Positions 38,601-49,889 are shown, numbered from the stretch's first letter. The stretch: DNA of 64,000 bases from Liolophura sinensis (GCF_032854445.1 NC_088304.1:9375704-9439703), one strand, 5' to 3'. Numbers and translations are program-made. The notes: generated by a model from the sequence alone, not told the origin.

Positions 38601-41600
38601 AGGAAGCCAGCATGAGCTGGACTTGAACTCACAGTCAATTGGTAGGAGGCTCCTGGGTGATTGCACCGTGCTGGCGTGCTAACCCCTTCGGCCACGCAGG
38701 CTCCGTTAAGCTTTGGGGATTATATTTATTATAGTAATAAGACAAAAACGGAGAAAAATCTAAAATCTGACATTTCACTAATGTCAGACCATCTGACTTA
38801 AAACGATCAAAACGGCCTCCCCACGCGGAAATATAACAGTCATGTAAATCAAGAAAATTGTGGTTCCTCCACTAAACGTTATCTTTTCAAATTTACACAA
38901 CCGAAAACACATTGAACTGCGTGTTGTCCGCTTGCAAAATGTCTTGTATTGCTCTTTTTTCCATTCTTTACAGCAGCATAGGTACGTTCTGTTTAATTCT
39001 TATCCACTGGTCTTCCCTTTTTATATGGCGCAATATCAGTTTATTCTGCGCATGTCATTCGCGTTCTTTGCTTAAAGCTCTATCGTTCGCTCTTTTGGCT
39101 GTTTTATCGCCAGTGTATTTTAACTCTTCGGGCATGTAATGAATATGTCTTCTTTCGCTTGATACAGATCTATTTCCGGTACCCACGGTGGTTTGTTTAC
39201 TTGATTTGATTTTAACGTTTTCAGTCAGTACTCCATAGAAAAAGCTAAGGTAGACGTTATATAACTAAACCTAAAAAAAGGTGAAGAGTTTTAGGTTCAT
39301 TTTCGTTGAAATATTTGTACGGAGGGAAGAAATCTACAATAAGTTGATAAGTTACGTAATAAAAGTGAATATATCCAAAACGATTATTGCATTAATTCAC
39401 TCCGTACCAGGGAGCAGTTAACCCAGTGTCTAAACAATCTGTAGCCGTACATGTACGTGCATTTGTTATGAAACTGTCGTTTTTTGTTCTGTGAATCTGG
39501 AAATTATGTTTCTCATTTTCCATTATCTTTTCTTTTCCTTTATCTTATCTAAACAGACGAATCCTTCTCTTGTTGGTCTTCAAAAAGGAGCCATTTGTAT
39601 TGATAGACCACATTGTAGTGAGACCTTCGGCTTATAGCTTCCGTCCTTAATAGTTATCATTATTTCACGTAAGTTAAAAGTGGTTACAGATTCGTCAGGG
39701 TGAATAAAGTTTAAAAAACCCGAAGCATAGTTCATGTGTAGACCAAGAGCCTGACAAACCTCTTGTCTTAAAGTCCAGTTCGAATCGGTTTGGTTTATGA
39801 TTCAGTGCATGAATGAGATAGCGATTAACACGCCGTCATCTTACATCCTTTTGAAAATGTTCTTCTTCTTTATTGAAGTCAGCGAAACTGACACCCGATT
39901 TAATACCAGTTACTCAGTGTTTCACGGTCTGATCGAATCATTTGTTACTACATTTCAAGGGACGATTTAATTTTTAAGCAATATTTTATTGAAATCAATG
40001 AAACTGATCGATCATACCTTGTAGCTGTTGTCATTTATTTATTCATTTGTTTAATTGATATATTTCGCTGTATATTATTTAATTTCGGCGGCTAGCATTA
40101 TGGTGGGAGGAAACCCGGTATATTGCTTTAACATATGTTTTGATGTACTTACTAGCAGTTTGATCGCGGAGCGACAGGAATACATAATCCGATTAAGCGC
40201 GGCTTCCCGTAAACAGCATCAGCTTCTTCGGTACCAAGATCATTCATCTCCCATTCTGTAATTATGACGTCACAACATGGCGGCAATAATGACGAAGTGG
40301 TTTAAAACCATTACTCATTCTTTCAATCTTTCGTTGTGTTGCACGCACCGTTTACAGGCCTGGCAGCGCGAGATGGCTGTAGATTTGGTGTGTAGCCAGA
40401 ATGTTGCGTTCCCACTTTCCGCTTGCTCTGCGCTGACCACTTCGCACAGCTTGCAGAATATCCATCTAGCCCCTTTCCTAGCAACTACATCTACCTTTAT
40501 GTATTGCTCTAATCTTGTAGTCACTGGTTGAATGTTGAATTTGTTTTCAGCCTTTTCAGACTACTTCACCACTACCACGGCTTTTCCGTCAACATCTGCA
40601 GGTGAGTGCTTGAGGATTTTCATGTACATTGTAAATGCTGTATGTCCACCGATGTTATAGATGTTGTATGTTCACCAACTTTATACATTGTTGGTGTTGT
40701 ATGTCCGCAGGCCTTATACATTGTACATGTAAATGTCGTATGTTCACCAACTTTATAAATTGTTGGTGTTGTATGTCCGCAGACCTTATACATTGTACAT
40801 GTAAATGTTGTATGTTCACCAACTTTATACATTGTTGGTGTTGTATGTCCACAGACTGTATACATTTTACATATTAGATGTACATTTATCAGTTTTATAT
40901 ACTGTAGATGATGTCTGTCCAGTGACCTCGTGCATTGTACACCCAAATGTTGTGTGTTCACCAGCTTTATATATCGTTCGTCTTTGTTGTTGACGTAATA
41001 CTATCTTTATAGATGTGGTATGTTTACCAGCTTTATGTATTATAGATGTCGTATGTTTACCAGCTTTATGTATTATAGACGTCGTATGTTTACCAGCTTT
41101 ATGTATTATAGACGTCGTATGTTTACCAACTTTATGTATTATAGATGTTGAATGTTTACCAGCTTTATGTATTATATATGTCGTATGTTTACCAGCTTTA
41201 TGTATTATAGATGTGGTATGTTTACCAGCTTTATGCATTATAGACGTCGTATGTTTACCAGCTTTACGTATTATAGACGTCGTATGTTTACCAGCTTTAT
41301 GTATTATAGATGTCGTATGTTTACCAGTTTTATGTCTTATATATGTCATATGTTAGCCAGTTTTTTGCATTATAGATGTTGAATGTTTACCAGCTTTATG
41401 CATTATATATGTTGTATGTTTACCAGCTTTGTGCTTTATACGTGTTGTATGCCATCCGAAGATATACATTTTAGATTGTGTAAATTTACTTCCTCCAAAT
41501 AGTGTAAATATCGAACATCTGCCTTTTCCCCGTGAAAAATGTTCTTGGTTTACGAATTTCAGCTGAACATTTAACATGTTTCATTGGTATCCGCGTTAGG

Positions 41601-42261
41601 TTGAGTAAATGTCGATTACATACATTAAATGTGTTGTTTATGAAATTCATGCGTTTTATAGCAGTATTCTTTTGTGTCGATTTAACAAACTGTGCTTTAC
41701 AGGCCGTCATAATAGCAGGTAAAAGATCGTAAATTAAATGCGTGTTAGATGATTTTATACTCTCCAGTTACTCTCATTTAAAAAGGATATAGACTCGCTG
41801 ATGATTGGTTGGTATGAGAGATAGGCAAGCCCCGGCTAAGTTGAAGATTAGGGACCGGTATTGTACATTTATTCAAGCGTGACAAAAGCATTAAGCTTTA
41901 ACCCAGGACATTCCATCTTTACTGTCAGCCTATGAGCGTCTTTTCTGTATCCATTCAATGCGCCCAGTGCCATGATTATCGGGAATATCCCTACGAGCAG
42001 GTTTGTTGCATATGTACATCTTCTGAAGATTCGTTTTTTTCTTGTGGATTTATTTCAGAAATTTTCATCTGTCCTAATCGATGTGGTTTTTACCCTCACC
42101 CGACCCGATGTGACCAGTTCGTGGTTTGCGTAGACTTTGAGGCCAAAGTTCACACGTGTCCACCAGAACTCTACTTCAACTGGCAAGCTAAGACATGCGA
42201 CTACAAGGAAAACGTTCAGTGTTATCTGAGTAATTTTGAAAACATGTACAAGAAAAAATAA
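32618..42261 (+). CDS. Secreted protein with three CBM14 chitin-binding domains (five exons, 369 aa)
   Basis: My model joins 32,618-32,648, 33,729-34,196, 36,842-37,198, 40,551-40,601 and 42,059-42,261. All four introns are GT-AG and phase 1, and the total is exactly 370 codons with stop. Residues 1-20 form a signal peptide with a hydrophobic core and V-R-A before G21. CBM14-1 has Cys 24, 37, 43, 53, 66 and 75. Residues 76-166 are a Pro/Thr/Tyr/Arg linker with PPTRNP/YPTT repeats. CBM14-2 has Cys 179, 191, 197, 207, 220 and 229, followed by an Arg/Pro/Ser/Trp-bearing linker. CBM14-3 has Cys 307, 320, 326, 336, 349 and 357 plus an extra Cys 311. It ends in a Lys-rich tail. It probably binds chitin in an extracellular matrix. 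The neighbouring mucin gene on the same strand also ends in CBM14. Exon 4 is the least certain part. Confidence 0.85.
32649..33728 (+). other. Intron 1 of three-CBM14 gene
   Basis: This is a 1,080-bp phase-1 intron, GTAAGT to TTTTCCAG, with long T-rich tracts near 33,480-33,630. No other feature was seen. Confidence 0.75.
33729..34196 (+). CDS. Exon 2: CBM14-1 plus Pro/Thr-rich linker
   Basis: The acceptor is TTTCATTTTCCAG (ends 33,728) and the donor is CCAGAC/GTAAGT (34,196/34,197). The exon is symmetrical, phase 1 at both ends, with 156 codons. It encodes FLCPQSNGYFPDPDNC, then IYYRC, SCGPGTVFN, NTCDY and KGC, a textbook CBM14. A linker follows with repeated P-P-T-R-N/Y-P tetrads and pentads, likely O-glycosylated. 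A later AG at 33,775 would lose the first cysteine, so the upstream acceptor is preferred. Confidence 0.88.
34197..36841 (+). other. Intron 2 of three-CBM14 gene
   Basis: This is a 2,645-bp phase-1 intron. It contains a 19-bp, three-copy tandem repeat at 34,697-34,750. A tRNA-like scrap on the minus strand lies near 36,320-36,410 (B-box-like GAGCTCGAGTCC). The sequence is otherwise AT-rich, with no supported exon. Confidence 0.7.
34697..34750. repeat. 19-bp tandem repeat, about three copies
   Basis: The unit CATTGACTAACGAATATTG starts at 34,697, 34,716 and 34,735; the last copy is imperfect. It lies inside intron 2. Confidence 0.85.
36842..37198 (+). CDS. Exon 3: CBM14-2 plus charged linker
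   Basis: The acceptor is TGTCCTCACCAG (ends 36,841) and the donor is CCCGG/GTGAGT (37,198/37,199). It is a symmetrical phase-1 exon of 119 codons. AG completes a Gln codon with the C from exon 2. The domain reads FNCKSDGYFGHPKYC, then FYRC, QCAPGTYFD, GTCNY and TEC. The linker holds Arg-Pro repeats and a PTHWPSQE/PTQWTSA periodicity with Trp residues. Confidence 0.88.
38482..38704 (-). mobile_element. tRNA-derived SINE, minus strand
   Basis: Reading the minus strand, GGAGCCTGCGTGGCCGAAGG, GTTAGCACGCCAGCACGG and the B-box-like GTGAGTTCAAGTCC precede the conserved body and CGCCGTCATATAAGTGAAAA. The tail is degraded and I did not find clear target-site duplications. Confidence 0.8.
40032..40120 (-). 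mobile_element. SINE 3'-end fragment
   Basis: ATTT-rich sequence followed by TTCGGCGGCTAGCATTATGG and TGGGAGGAAACCCGG matches the reverse complement of the 3' half of the main SINE family. The head is absent. Confidence 0.65.
40551..40601 (+). CDS. Exon 4: short Ser/Thr linker exon
   Basis: The acceptor is TTGTTTTCAG (ends 40,550) and the donor is CTGCAG/GTGAGT (40,601/40,602), phase 1 at both ends, 17 codons. It encodes FSDYFTTTTAFPSTSA. A second acceptor nine bases downstream (CCTTTTCAG, ends 40,559) is also in frame and would shorten the exon to 14 codons; it may be a NAGNAG-like choice. Composition matches a CBM14 linker. Being so short it could be spurious; without it exons 3 and 5 would still join in frame. 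Confidence 0.6.
40602..42058 (+). other. Intron 4 of three-CBM14 gene
   Basis: This is a 1,457-bp phase-1 intron. Its first 850 bp or so are almost entirely minisatellite (see 40,617-41,455). It ends in GATTTATTTCAG. Confidence 0.7.
40617..41455. repeat. Minisatellite of 33/36-bp monomers, with 72-bp dimers at its left end
   Basis: At the left, GTATGTTCACC recurs at 40,666, 40,738 and 40,810 (72-bp period, each made of two diverged halves of about 36 bp). From about 41,005 to 41,455 a 33-bp monomer GTATGTTTACCAGCTTTATG... repeats about 13 times, for example at 41,018 and 41,051. Because 33 is a multiple of three, frames stay open on both strands, giving meaningless 11-residue repeats. Confidence 0.93.
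42059..42261 (+). CDS. Exon 5: CBM14-3 and stop
   Basis: The acceptor is GGATTTATTTCAG (ends 42,058). AA completes a Glu codon with the G from exon 4. It encodes IFICPNRCGFYPHPTRC, then FVVC, HTCPPELYFN, KTCDY and VQC, followed by a short tail ending MYKKK and TAA at 42,259-42,261. This is a complete CBM14 with one extra cysteine (in NRC), four residues after the first. Confidence 0.87.
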
Positions 42262-42370
42262 GACATTTATACATAGGGAAAAATTCAGGCTTCATTTAAA
42301 TTGTCAGAACGGGTATAAAAAGGTTGCTAAATTCCATGTTTTGTTTTTAGTCAATAAAGAAACATTCTCC
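42262..42370 (+). other. 3' UTR and polyadenylation signal of three-CBM14 gene
   Basis: AATAAA at 42,353-42,358 lies 92 bp after the stop. T-rich sequence (CATTTTTTTGC) follows at the expected distance. Confidence 0.65.
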
Positions 42371-44780
42371 ATTTTTTTGCTAATTTTTTCTTCACGTTCA
42401 TTATTTTGTTATTTTCATATATTATATACGTCATGAATTAGTGCAGATCTTTATATAATTTCATATTAGAAGCCACTGTCGTCTTCCTCTACGCTCGTAA
42501 TGAAATCGACAACATGCGGGATAATACTACGATATTACATTCTAGCAGACCTAATTTCAGACGGTGGATTAAACCCAGCTTCGGTTTTTAAGCAAATCCT
42601 TAATAACAAGAGTTATCAAATAAATGAGGCATTAACTTCTGCAGTTAACTTGGATGGCGGGATAGTAAACATCTCATCATGTTACAACGCTAATGTACAA
42701 TGACTGACAATTGTTGGTTTCCCGTTGACCTCACAAGACGTTATTGTCCCAGAATTAATGACGGATGTGTAATTCGATTATCAATGAGCCATTCTGCTGA
42801 CCTGTTATCCGACAAAGGCAAACCGGCCTTGATTGTCTTCCTGATCAGTCACGTGACTCATGCAGCCAATCAGATATACTTACTGCTTGACAAAGCTGAA
42901 TAACAGGTGCATTTTACAAATCTTAAATTCAAAGAATAGAACTTTTATCCATTTTATCGCAAGAGAAAATATAAATGTACAAGCCTTTCTGATGCTAATA
43001 TGGGGGACACAATCTTTGTTGGTAAGAAGCTTTTTAACGGCAATTTCTAAGAATCGTCTTTGAGCAACTGTTTGTTTCCCGGAATTCTAATCACTATATA
43101 CGAATATTGACCTTGTTAAATAGGAGTCATTCTATTAATCTATGCGTCGGAAAAGACATTCGTATACCAGTCGTCAACAGACAATCGCAAGGCCAATTCC
43201 CAACACCGACGTATAACAAAAACCACAAATAACTAAGAAAGAGTATTAAGTACGAAAATAGGACGGAATGATGCAAAGTGAAGCAGTTAACAGTTTTTAA
43301 CGATGTTGAAAAGACGCAAGGCATGTTCTAGGCGACTGAGTGAAATCAGTGTTCAAATCGTGTACCATGCAAGAATATCAGTTGCCTAAACTCTAAGTTT
43401 TCTATCCATCCGTGAACCGTATTTTAATAATTCAGGTTTTACAATCTTTGAAAGTGTTTTCCTGGTTAGCAGAAACCTTAGAGAAGTCATTGCCTTTCCG
43501 GAAAGACATATGACATATGCAAACTACAACGCCCTGAGTCTGTATTTCTTGTGTTGAGAGGTTTGGAGTCGTGCACTTTATCAAGTTTTCACGCCTCGTT
43601 CTCGGTTTTGAAAAAAGAATAAATGACTTTGCGTAACATGGCACGTGTTTATCACCAGTCAAATACACAATAAACATGTTGATCCTTTCATGTGTATGGT
43701 ATACACAAACCATCAATTTTTTGAGGATGCAAGGCTTTCCACATTCCGGACCAAAAAATCTTTACAAAATGGCTAATTGATAGCACGTTTTATTAATGGT
43801 TCAACGTTTGTGATTGTACAGGTGTTGTAATAATGTGTTATTAGATTGATTTCAGAATGAATAAAAACGACTGATAATCAATGCTGAGTATAAAGAGATA
43901 TCCTGTCTCCTATCGGTCCTGTGTGAGAAAGCACCATCACTGCTCAGCGCTATTTGCTCGTGCCATTTCTCAGCGATGATGGATGAGTTAGTATCCACCG
44001 TCCAAAGGCCTGTAGAAACACTTCTGACTTTTTCCATTGAAAACAATCATCGGTCTTCTCGCGATTTGTCGCGTCAGAAATCCATCTTACACCACCGACA
44101 GCCCAACGCTTAAGTGGAAAATATACGCATCCAGAATGTCTGCATTTGGCGTTTTTTTCTCGTAGTATTTTTTTCTAAAACATATTTACAAAAAAGTGGT
44201 ACATGTATTTAATATCATCCTCGTAAATCTTTACATGCTTGTCCTTATTGAAAACAACTGTATGTTATCAAATCATGCAAATAACATGTTGAATATAAGC
44301 TGCATTAATGTTTACACCACATTTCCCCCCAATCGCAAACTTGACTCTGTAAACCGGAAGCGATCTTCATTATTAAAACTATAATCAACAAATGCCTCAG
44401 CTATAGAACATCTCGTGTTAAGTAGGTCTTTGACGTCTGTGGATATCAGTTCCTTTTTTGGCGACTAGGTCACCTGATTAATTGTTCGACAGCTTCAATC
44501 ATTTGATTTTGATTTCCTAGTCATCACATGACCCGTGTTAGAGGCGTCTTCATGGTAGAGATGATCGCAGAATTACTTTATTTTTAATATTGACAACAAA
44601 AGTGTCTTTTGGGTAATCCTGATTAAGATGGATGAATGTCGCGAAAACGATCAAGGTTTATGCAATGACAAATTAATTAGGGTTTTTCTGTCACTGTAAT
44701 AATTCTGGTACATTCCATAGGCGTTGTCCTCAATAGTTAGGGGAATCATTCAAAGGGATAGATCAACAGACTTAAAAAGT
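42371..44780. other. Noncoding region downstream of the second gene
   Basis: I see no gene. It contains one minus-strand copy of the unnamed 230-250-bp repeat (43,141-43,370). The rest is AT-rich sequence with only short open frames. Confidence 0.6.
43141..43370 (-). repeat. Unnamed interspersed repeat, copy 1
   Basis: On the minus strand it begins GCATGGTACACGATTTGAAC and ends TTTTCCGACGCATA, with the same internal order as the copies at 46,184 and 51,394. Shared blocks are CACTCAGTCGCCTAGAACAT, ACTGTTAACTGCTTC, TTTCTTAGTT and ATACGTCG. It has no coding capacity. Confidence 0.85.
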
Positions 44781-45977
44781 CACTGTTTGAGATCGGACTA
44801 CGATCAAATCCTGCTCCCGTCTTTATTTTCAGGTGGCCTATTTTCAGAAAAACAAAGCTGTGATCAGGCGAACGACGCTGAACTTGAGAAATTTAAACAT
44901 TAGCATGAACATACCTCCTATTAGTTTTGGAGGTTTCTTGACGCCTCCGCTAAACTCCATACACAAACTTTGACATTAATTAAGCGTAGAAATCCAAAGC
45001 AGTGCAGTAAGTGGCATAAGAATGAGGTACTAAATTCTAAATTAGAAAGGACGAACATATAGAGTTGTAAATGTGTACGACTGACCTTCTGTAAAAGCCG
45101 CTTACACTGCTAAATAATGCATCTCCTTCTCCTTCCACAACCTTCAGTCATCTTCATATTCCTCAGGAAACAAAAGGTCGGGAGAAACATAAACAGTCAG
45201 CAGTCACACGTGCCACTGGGAATCCGAGGTGATCTTTCGGACCAAATCATGACGTTTCTAATTACATTCCGTTTTGTCTTCTTTGGTATTAGTGCAATAA
45301 GACAATTTGTTTACCTCTGCAGTCTAGTCCCCGCTCGAATGATTTGAACTGAGGAGACGGCACAAGCCATTATTAGTAATGTGAAAACCAACAAGGTTTG
45401 GTAAATATTTGGACAGTTGCCAGACTATCAACTGACATAAGACATGTCAGCTTGCTGAATGGTATGCCAAGGGACAGATTTCCTATGCGTCCGTTGTGTG
45501 GAGAATGTCATAATTTATGTCTTCGGTTGGAATTACAATTTTTGACGTAGCCTTTGAAGAACACAAACACATAATGATAATGGTTTGTGTTTAGGTAATG
45601 ACAAGAAAACAAACTGATTCCTTTGGGAGACAATGGATGACCCGAACATTTTAATGATGTCAGTGTAAACTTACCACTGAACTACTGCAAACACCTTTAC
45701 ACGACAAAATGATTCTCTTGTTTTCCCTAATTGTCATATGACTGACACAGTACGACGTAAAACCCCACGGACATATTTTTGTTTTCATTTCCCACAACGT
45801 CTGGTCACCTTTACATCCTTTTGTTTGGGGAGCCAGGTCTGCGGAAGCAGAAATGGTTACCGTATATATCTCACTTCCAATCAAACAAGGTCCCAGATAG
45901 ATGTGACCACTGAGATTCGATCTTATACTCATGAATACGAACCAACATAAAAGTGAGCATTTCATGATCCATCAATG

Positions 45978-46070
45978 CGAGCCTCAGTGGCGGAGAAGGT
46001 TAGCACGCCCGAACAGCGAAATGACCCAGGATCCTCTAACCAATGCTGTCGTTGGGAGTTCAAGTCCAGG
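45978..46070 (+). mobile_element. SINE head, interrupted copy
   Basis: The sequence GAGCCTCAGTGGCGGAGAAG, GTTAGCACGCCC and GGGAGTTCAAGTCCAGG matches the 5' half of the main SINE. The matching tail appears only about 380 bp downstream (46,451-46,516), with the unnamed repeat in between. Confidence 0.75.
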
Positions 46071-46183
46071 GCTAGGGACAGTATTTTCATCGTGTTGAAT
46101 TATATCACCGCGTTGGATATACGAACAGTTGCAATCAAAGCGTAAATGAAATACACATTTTGTTATCAACAACTAATATTCCA

Positions 46184-46433
46184 GCATGGTACCCGATTTG
46201 AATACTGATTTCACTCAGTTGCCTAGAACATACCTTGCGCCTTTCCAACTTCAATGAAAACTGTTGATTACTTCTGTTTGCATGATTCTGTTTTATTTTC
46301 GTACTTTGCATACTTTCTTAGTTCTTTTGTCGTTTGTGGTATACGTCGTTTTGGGGAACTGGCCTTGCAAATACTGCCCTGGAACGTCGTTATTGGTCGA
46401 CGGCTGGTGTACGAACGTCTGTTTCGACGCATA
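46184..46433 (+). repeat. Unnamed interspersed repeat, copy 2
   Basis: It runs from GCATGGTACCCGATTTGAAT to GTTTCGACGCATA and matches the copies at 43,141 (minus) and 51,394 (plus) along its whole length. It lies between a SINE head and a SINE tail, so it may have inserted into a SINE, although the SINE middle is missing. Confidence 0.85.
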
Positions 46434-46450
46434 GATTCCCCAACCATAAA

Positions 46451-46516
46451 GCTCGTATAAATGAAATATTCTTGAGTGCGGGGTGAAACACCAATCAAAT
46501 AAATAAACAAATAAAT
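46451..46516 (+). mobile_element. SINE 3' tail, interrupted copy
   Basis: GCTCGTATAAATGAAATATT then CTTGAGTGCGGGGTGAAACA and CCAATCAAATAAATAAAC is the standard 3' end of the main SINE family, in the same orientation as the head at 45,978. Confidence 0.75.
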
Positions 46517-48684
46517 TAACCTCAAACCAACCACAAACAATCCTGATAACTTACTGGTCTAAAAGTCTCAATAAGCAAATATCCTAGACACAACGTACAG
46601 TATACATCGACTACATCGGCTAGCTAGTCATTCTATGCATCAGTGATTACGGAAGACAATCTCCATATTTCTCGTTGCATTACCGCCATAAAGAATAGTA
46701 ATGCGCCCACGTAAAGTCTCAGCTCTTCACACGGTTACATGATAATGTAATTATGATAATTCTTATATCCCTTGTTTGGAACAAACACTGTTTACCCAAG
46801 AGTCTCTAAAGTAATCAATTCAATAATACTGGTGAGAATAGGTCTGCTCACCATCTGCGCCAAGTGCAAGAGACTTCAAGAGAACAGAAGACACTATTGA
46901 TTATTGGTAATGCGAAAATTGATGAGATTATGACGATATTTGGATTGCTCTGCTGTGGGAGTCAACTAACTTATCACATTACGTTTAATTTTACAGTTTT
47001 CTTAGTAATATCTTATATCGGAATTATCAAGTTTCAATTCCCAGACTTTCTTAACTGTCTTCATGACAGTGATGTTGCAGTTTTTATACCCAGTTTGAAC
47101 TGGAAAAACAACACAGTAGTGCTCAATGTTATTGACAAGTTACAAATATGAGAGCAAGACATTGCTACTGACAAGGTACAGAGCATTTGTATCATTTCAG
47201 ACATATTTTGTATTAAAGTCTACCAAATATAGACACAAATGACGTCCCCAGAAGGTCAGGCTATTCTTAACGTCGTTCATCTGCCACAATAGAAGATGAG
47301 TACCATCAGAACGACATCGATTAAAGCATCACATTTATCTAGTTATACAAGTAAAAACTATTTGACCGAGCCAGGTCATCATTATTAAAGACTCTAAGAC
47401 CCCCATTATCGGGCTGACGGTAAGCTACTATGATTGTTGATCGGGTATAACAAAAAGAGTGTAAAATCAGAAGTCCTTCTGACAGTAAACCACTGTGATG
47501 GATAATCAGTTTCTGTCAAATGTGTTTACATGAAATGTAAGAATTCATGAATGGTACTTTCATCGGGGAAAGGGGATCACTCTGGAACCTCCCCTATCAT
47601 TTACAGTTTATAGCTTAATGCATTATCCATCAGTTTTTCTATCAATAATGTACCTCGGGAATTGATGGTAATTAAATGCATCACCTTAGCTTCCTGGGTA
47701 GTTTTAATATGCTCACATGTCAGTTTAGTTCGAATTAAGATATTTTACAAAGAATTGAAGAACACTTTATTGTGTGAAATGTGTGACGATACAATCCTAC
47801 TGCACAATTCAGACCTAGAGCATAGACAGAAAAAACAGAGCGACGGTGTGATAGCTGGCAAATAATCACACGTAACCTGCGAAATACTTGTGTCTTTTCT
47901 ATTTATATAAATTAGGGTTTTATTCTAACTATTGATATAAATGCATGCAAGATACAAATGCCGTGGATGTCTACAATGGACGGTGAAATGCTCCCAACAT
48001 GTAAACAATAGATCTCCTAACACTCTGGCATCTTTTTAGATCCTTCCCTAAGGAACACGTACAGGGGGAGGCATAAATGGTCGACGTGCACAGGAAATAG
48101 CTGGAAGTCAAAGCTCAGTGTACATGACCTTTGCCATTTCCACACCCTTACACAAGTACCACCACACAAAAGTTCCTGTTCAGTTTACGCAAACTTTACA
48201 AGAAACTTCTGCGTTTATTTTTCTAATTTATAAATCATTTGACAGAAGAAGCGTGTGTAATTTCAATGTTTGAAATAAGAAGACGTAGTTATCAGCTCCC
48301 AATGGTATTATATCGCAATGTTCTTCTTCACATTTCTCCACCGAGAGTATCAGTTTTCCGGAATCTTCATTCGCGATGAAAAAAAAACACGGGAATAAAA
48401 GCGACGACAGGCAATAATTAGTAAATTGAAAACAAGAAAATTAGGTAAATATTTGGACAGTTGTATTTGTATCAACTGAAATCAGAAATGTCAATTTGTT
48501 GTCTAGTGTGTCAAAGGACAGAGAATAACCAACTCTGAGGCGAATGTCATGGTTTTTATCTTCAACTTGAAACACAATTTTTCACTTAGCTTTGTAGAAA
48601 ACAAAAACATATTAACAAGGCAAAATAACTAATCACATCCTTCCACAGGGGGAGGGGGCATGTCTTAGCAAGCAGAAATTCTTG

Positions 48685-48771
48685 ACGTACATATCTCAAA
48701 TTGTTTACGTACATATCTCAAATTGTTTACGTACATATCTCAAATTGTTCACGTACATATCTCAGATCGTT
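48685..48771. repeat. 22-bp tandem repeat, four copies
   Basis: The unit ACGTACATATCTCAAATTGT plus TT or TC starts at 48,685, 48,707, 48,729 and 48,751. The equivalent place in the related segment near 45,860 has a single diverged copy, so the repeat expanded locally. Confidence 0.9.
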
Positions 48772-49889
48772 ACCCCGATTAAGGAAGGTTGCAGATGCTG
48801 ATGACCACTGGCAGTAGATCATAATTGATATGGCGGTAATCCATTATAAAAGCGTTCATTTCATTATCGGATAACAGGGAGGAAATTTGGTAAAGCAAGG
48901 GATATTACCAGCGTTTATGATACATAAATATGTACATGTACATCACATGTGTTCTGCTAGCAATCCTTGTGCTAATAACACGCGCCCTAGGGAGAAAATA
49001 TCCTAGACAGGAAGTATAATAAAATACTTTGTATCATACTTTCTTTGCACAGAGAAAACTAGATATAGCCTGATGTAGTACCGCCATTGAGAATGCTAAT
49101 CCGCCCACATGAAATCTCTACTCTTTACAAATGATCCACACGGCTCCAAGGATAATTCCCAATCACATCTCTTTTTTGGAATAAACACTGTTTAATTAGG
49201 CGTATTTGCAACAATCAAAACAATCAGTTTGTTGATACTTTCGCCATCATAGCCACGTGCGAGAGACTTGAAGAGCACACCACACCAACGGTTACTGGTA
49301 ACGCGAGAACTGACGAGACTAAGAATATATTTCAGTGCTCTGTTGAGGAAAATATGATTTCGTTCACATTACATCCACATTTTACAGTTATCCTGGTATC
49401 GGAAATACCAGTCTCAGCATAAGTATGTGATATAACTGACAGACTATTCACAAATTATTAACAACATAAATACTACTGGTTTATGTCTAGGTTGAGTTCT
49501 AATGTCTCGCTAACTGACAAGAAAAACAACGCAGCTACAAGGCATTTGCGTCCAGGTTATACTTAAACATAGGCACATCCTTCCAAGGTCAGGCCGGAGA
49601 TAAAATATAGCAGACGCCAGTTGACACTTTCTTTCTATATCTAACAATAAACCAAGTCAAGAATCCTCTTCTTTCATGTCAGTACTGTAAGAGCATATAT
49701 AGACAGAAATTGTGCACATCCTGAGAATATGTCAGTAAGAACATTGTTCCTCTATTAAAGGCACCCGTTGAGAATGGAGGGCAATGTTGTCACTGACAAA
49801 GAATACAGTTTTTTCTACGTCATTGGCGTACATTATAAATATAGCCAGAAATAACGTCATCACGACAGAAGGTCAAACCGTACGTGAAG

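Larger units (their letters stand above)
37199..40550 (+). other. Intron 3 of three-CBM14 gene
   Basis: This is a 3,352-bp phase-1 intron. It holds a near full-length minus-strand SINE at about 38,482-38,704 and a SINE fragment at 40,032-40,120. The rest is AT-rich, with no supported exon. Confidence 0.65.

Noticed and set aside
41015-41382. Cys-rich 11-residue repeat protein (VVCLPALCIID-like) or its antisense
   Set aside because: It arises from the 33-bp minisatellite inside intron 4. Frames are open on both strands only because the period is a multiple of three.
40617-41455. CRISPR array
   Set aside because: The repeats are head-to-tail without spacers, in an animal intron.
46864-47151. 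95-codon open frame in duplicated segment A
   Set aside because: The homologous stretches at 49.3 and 56.9 kb do not keep the frame, so it is not a conserved coding sequence.
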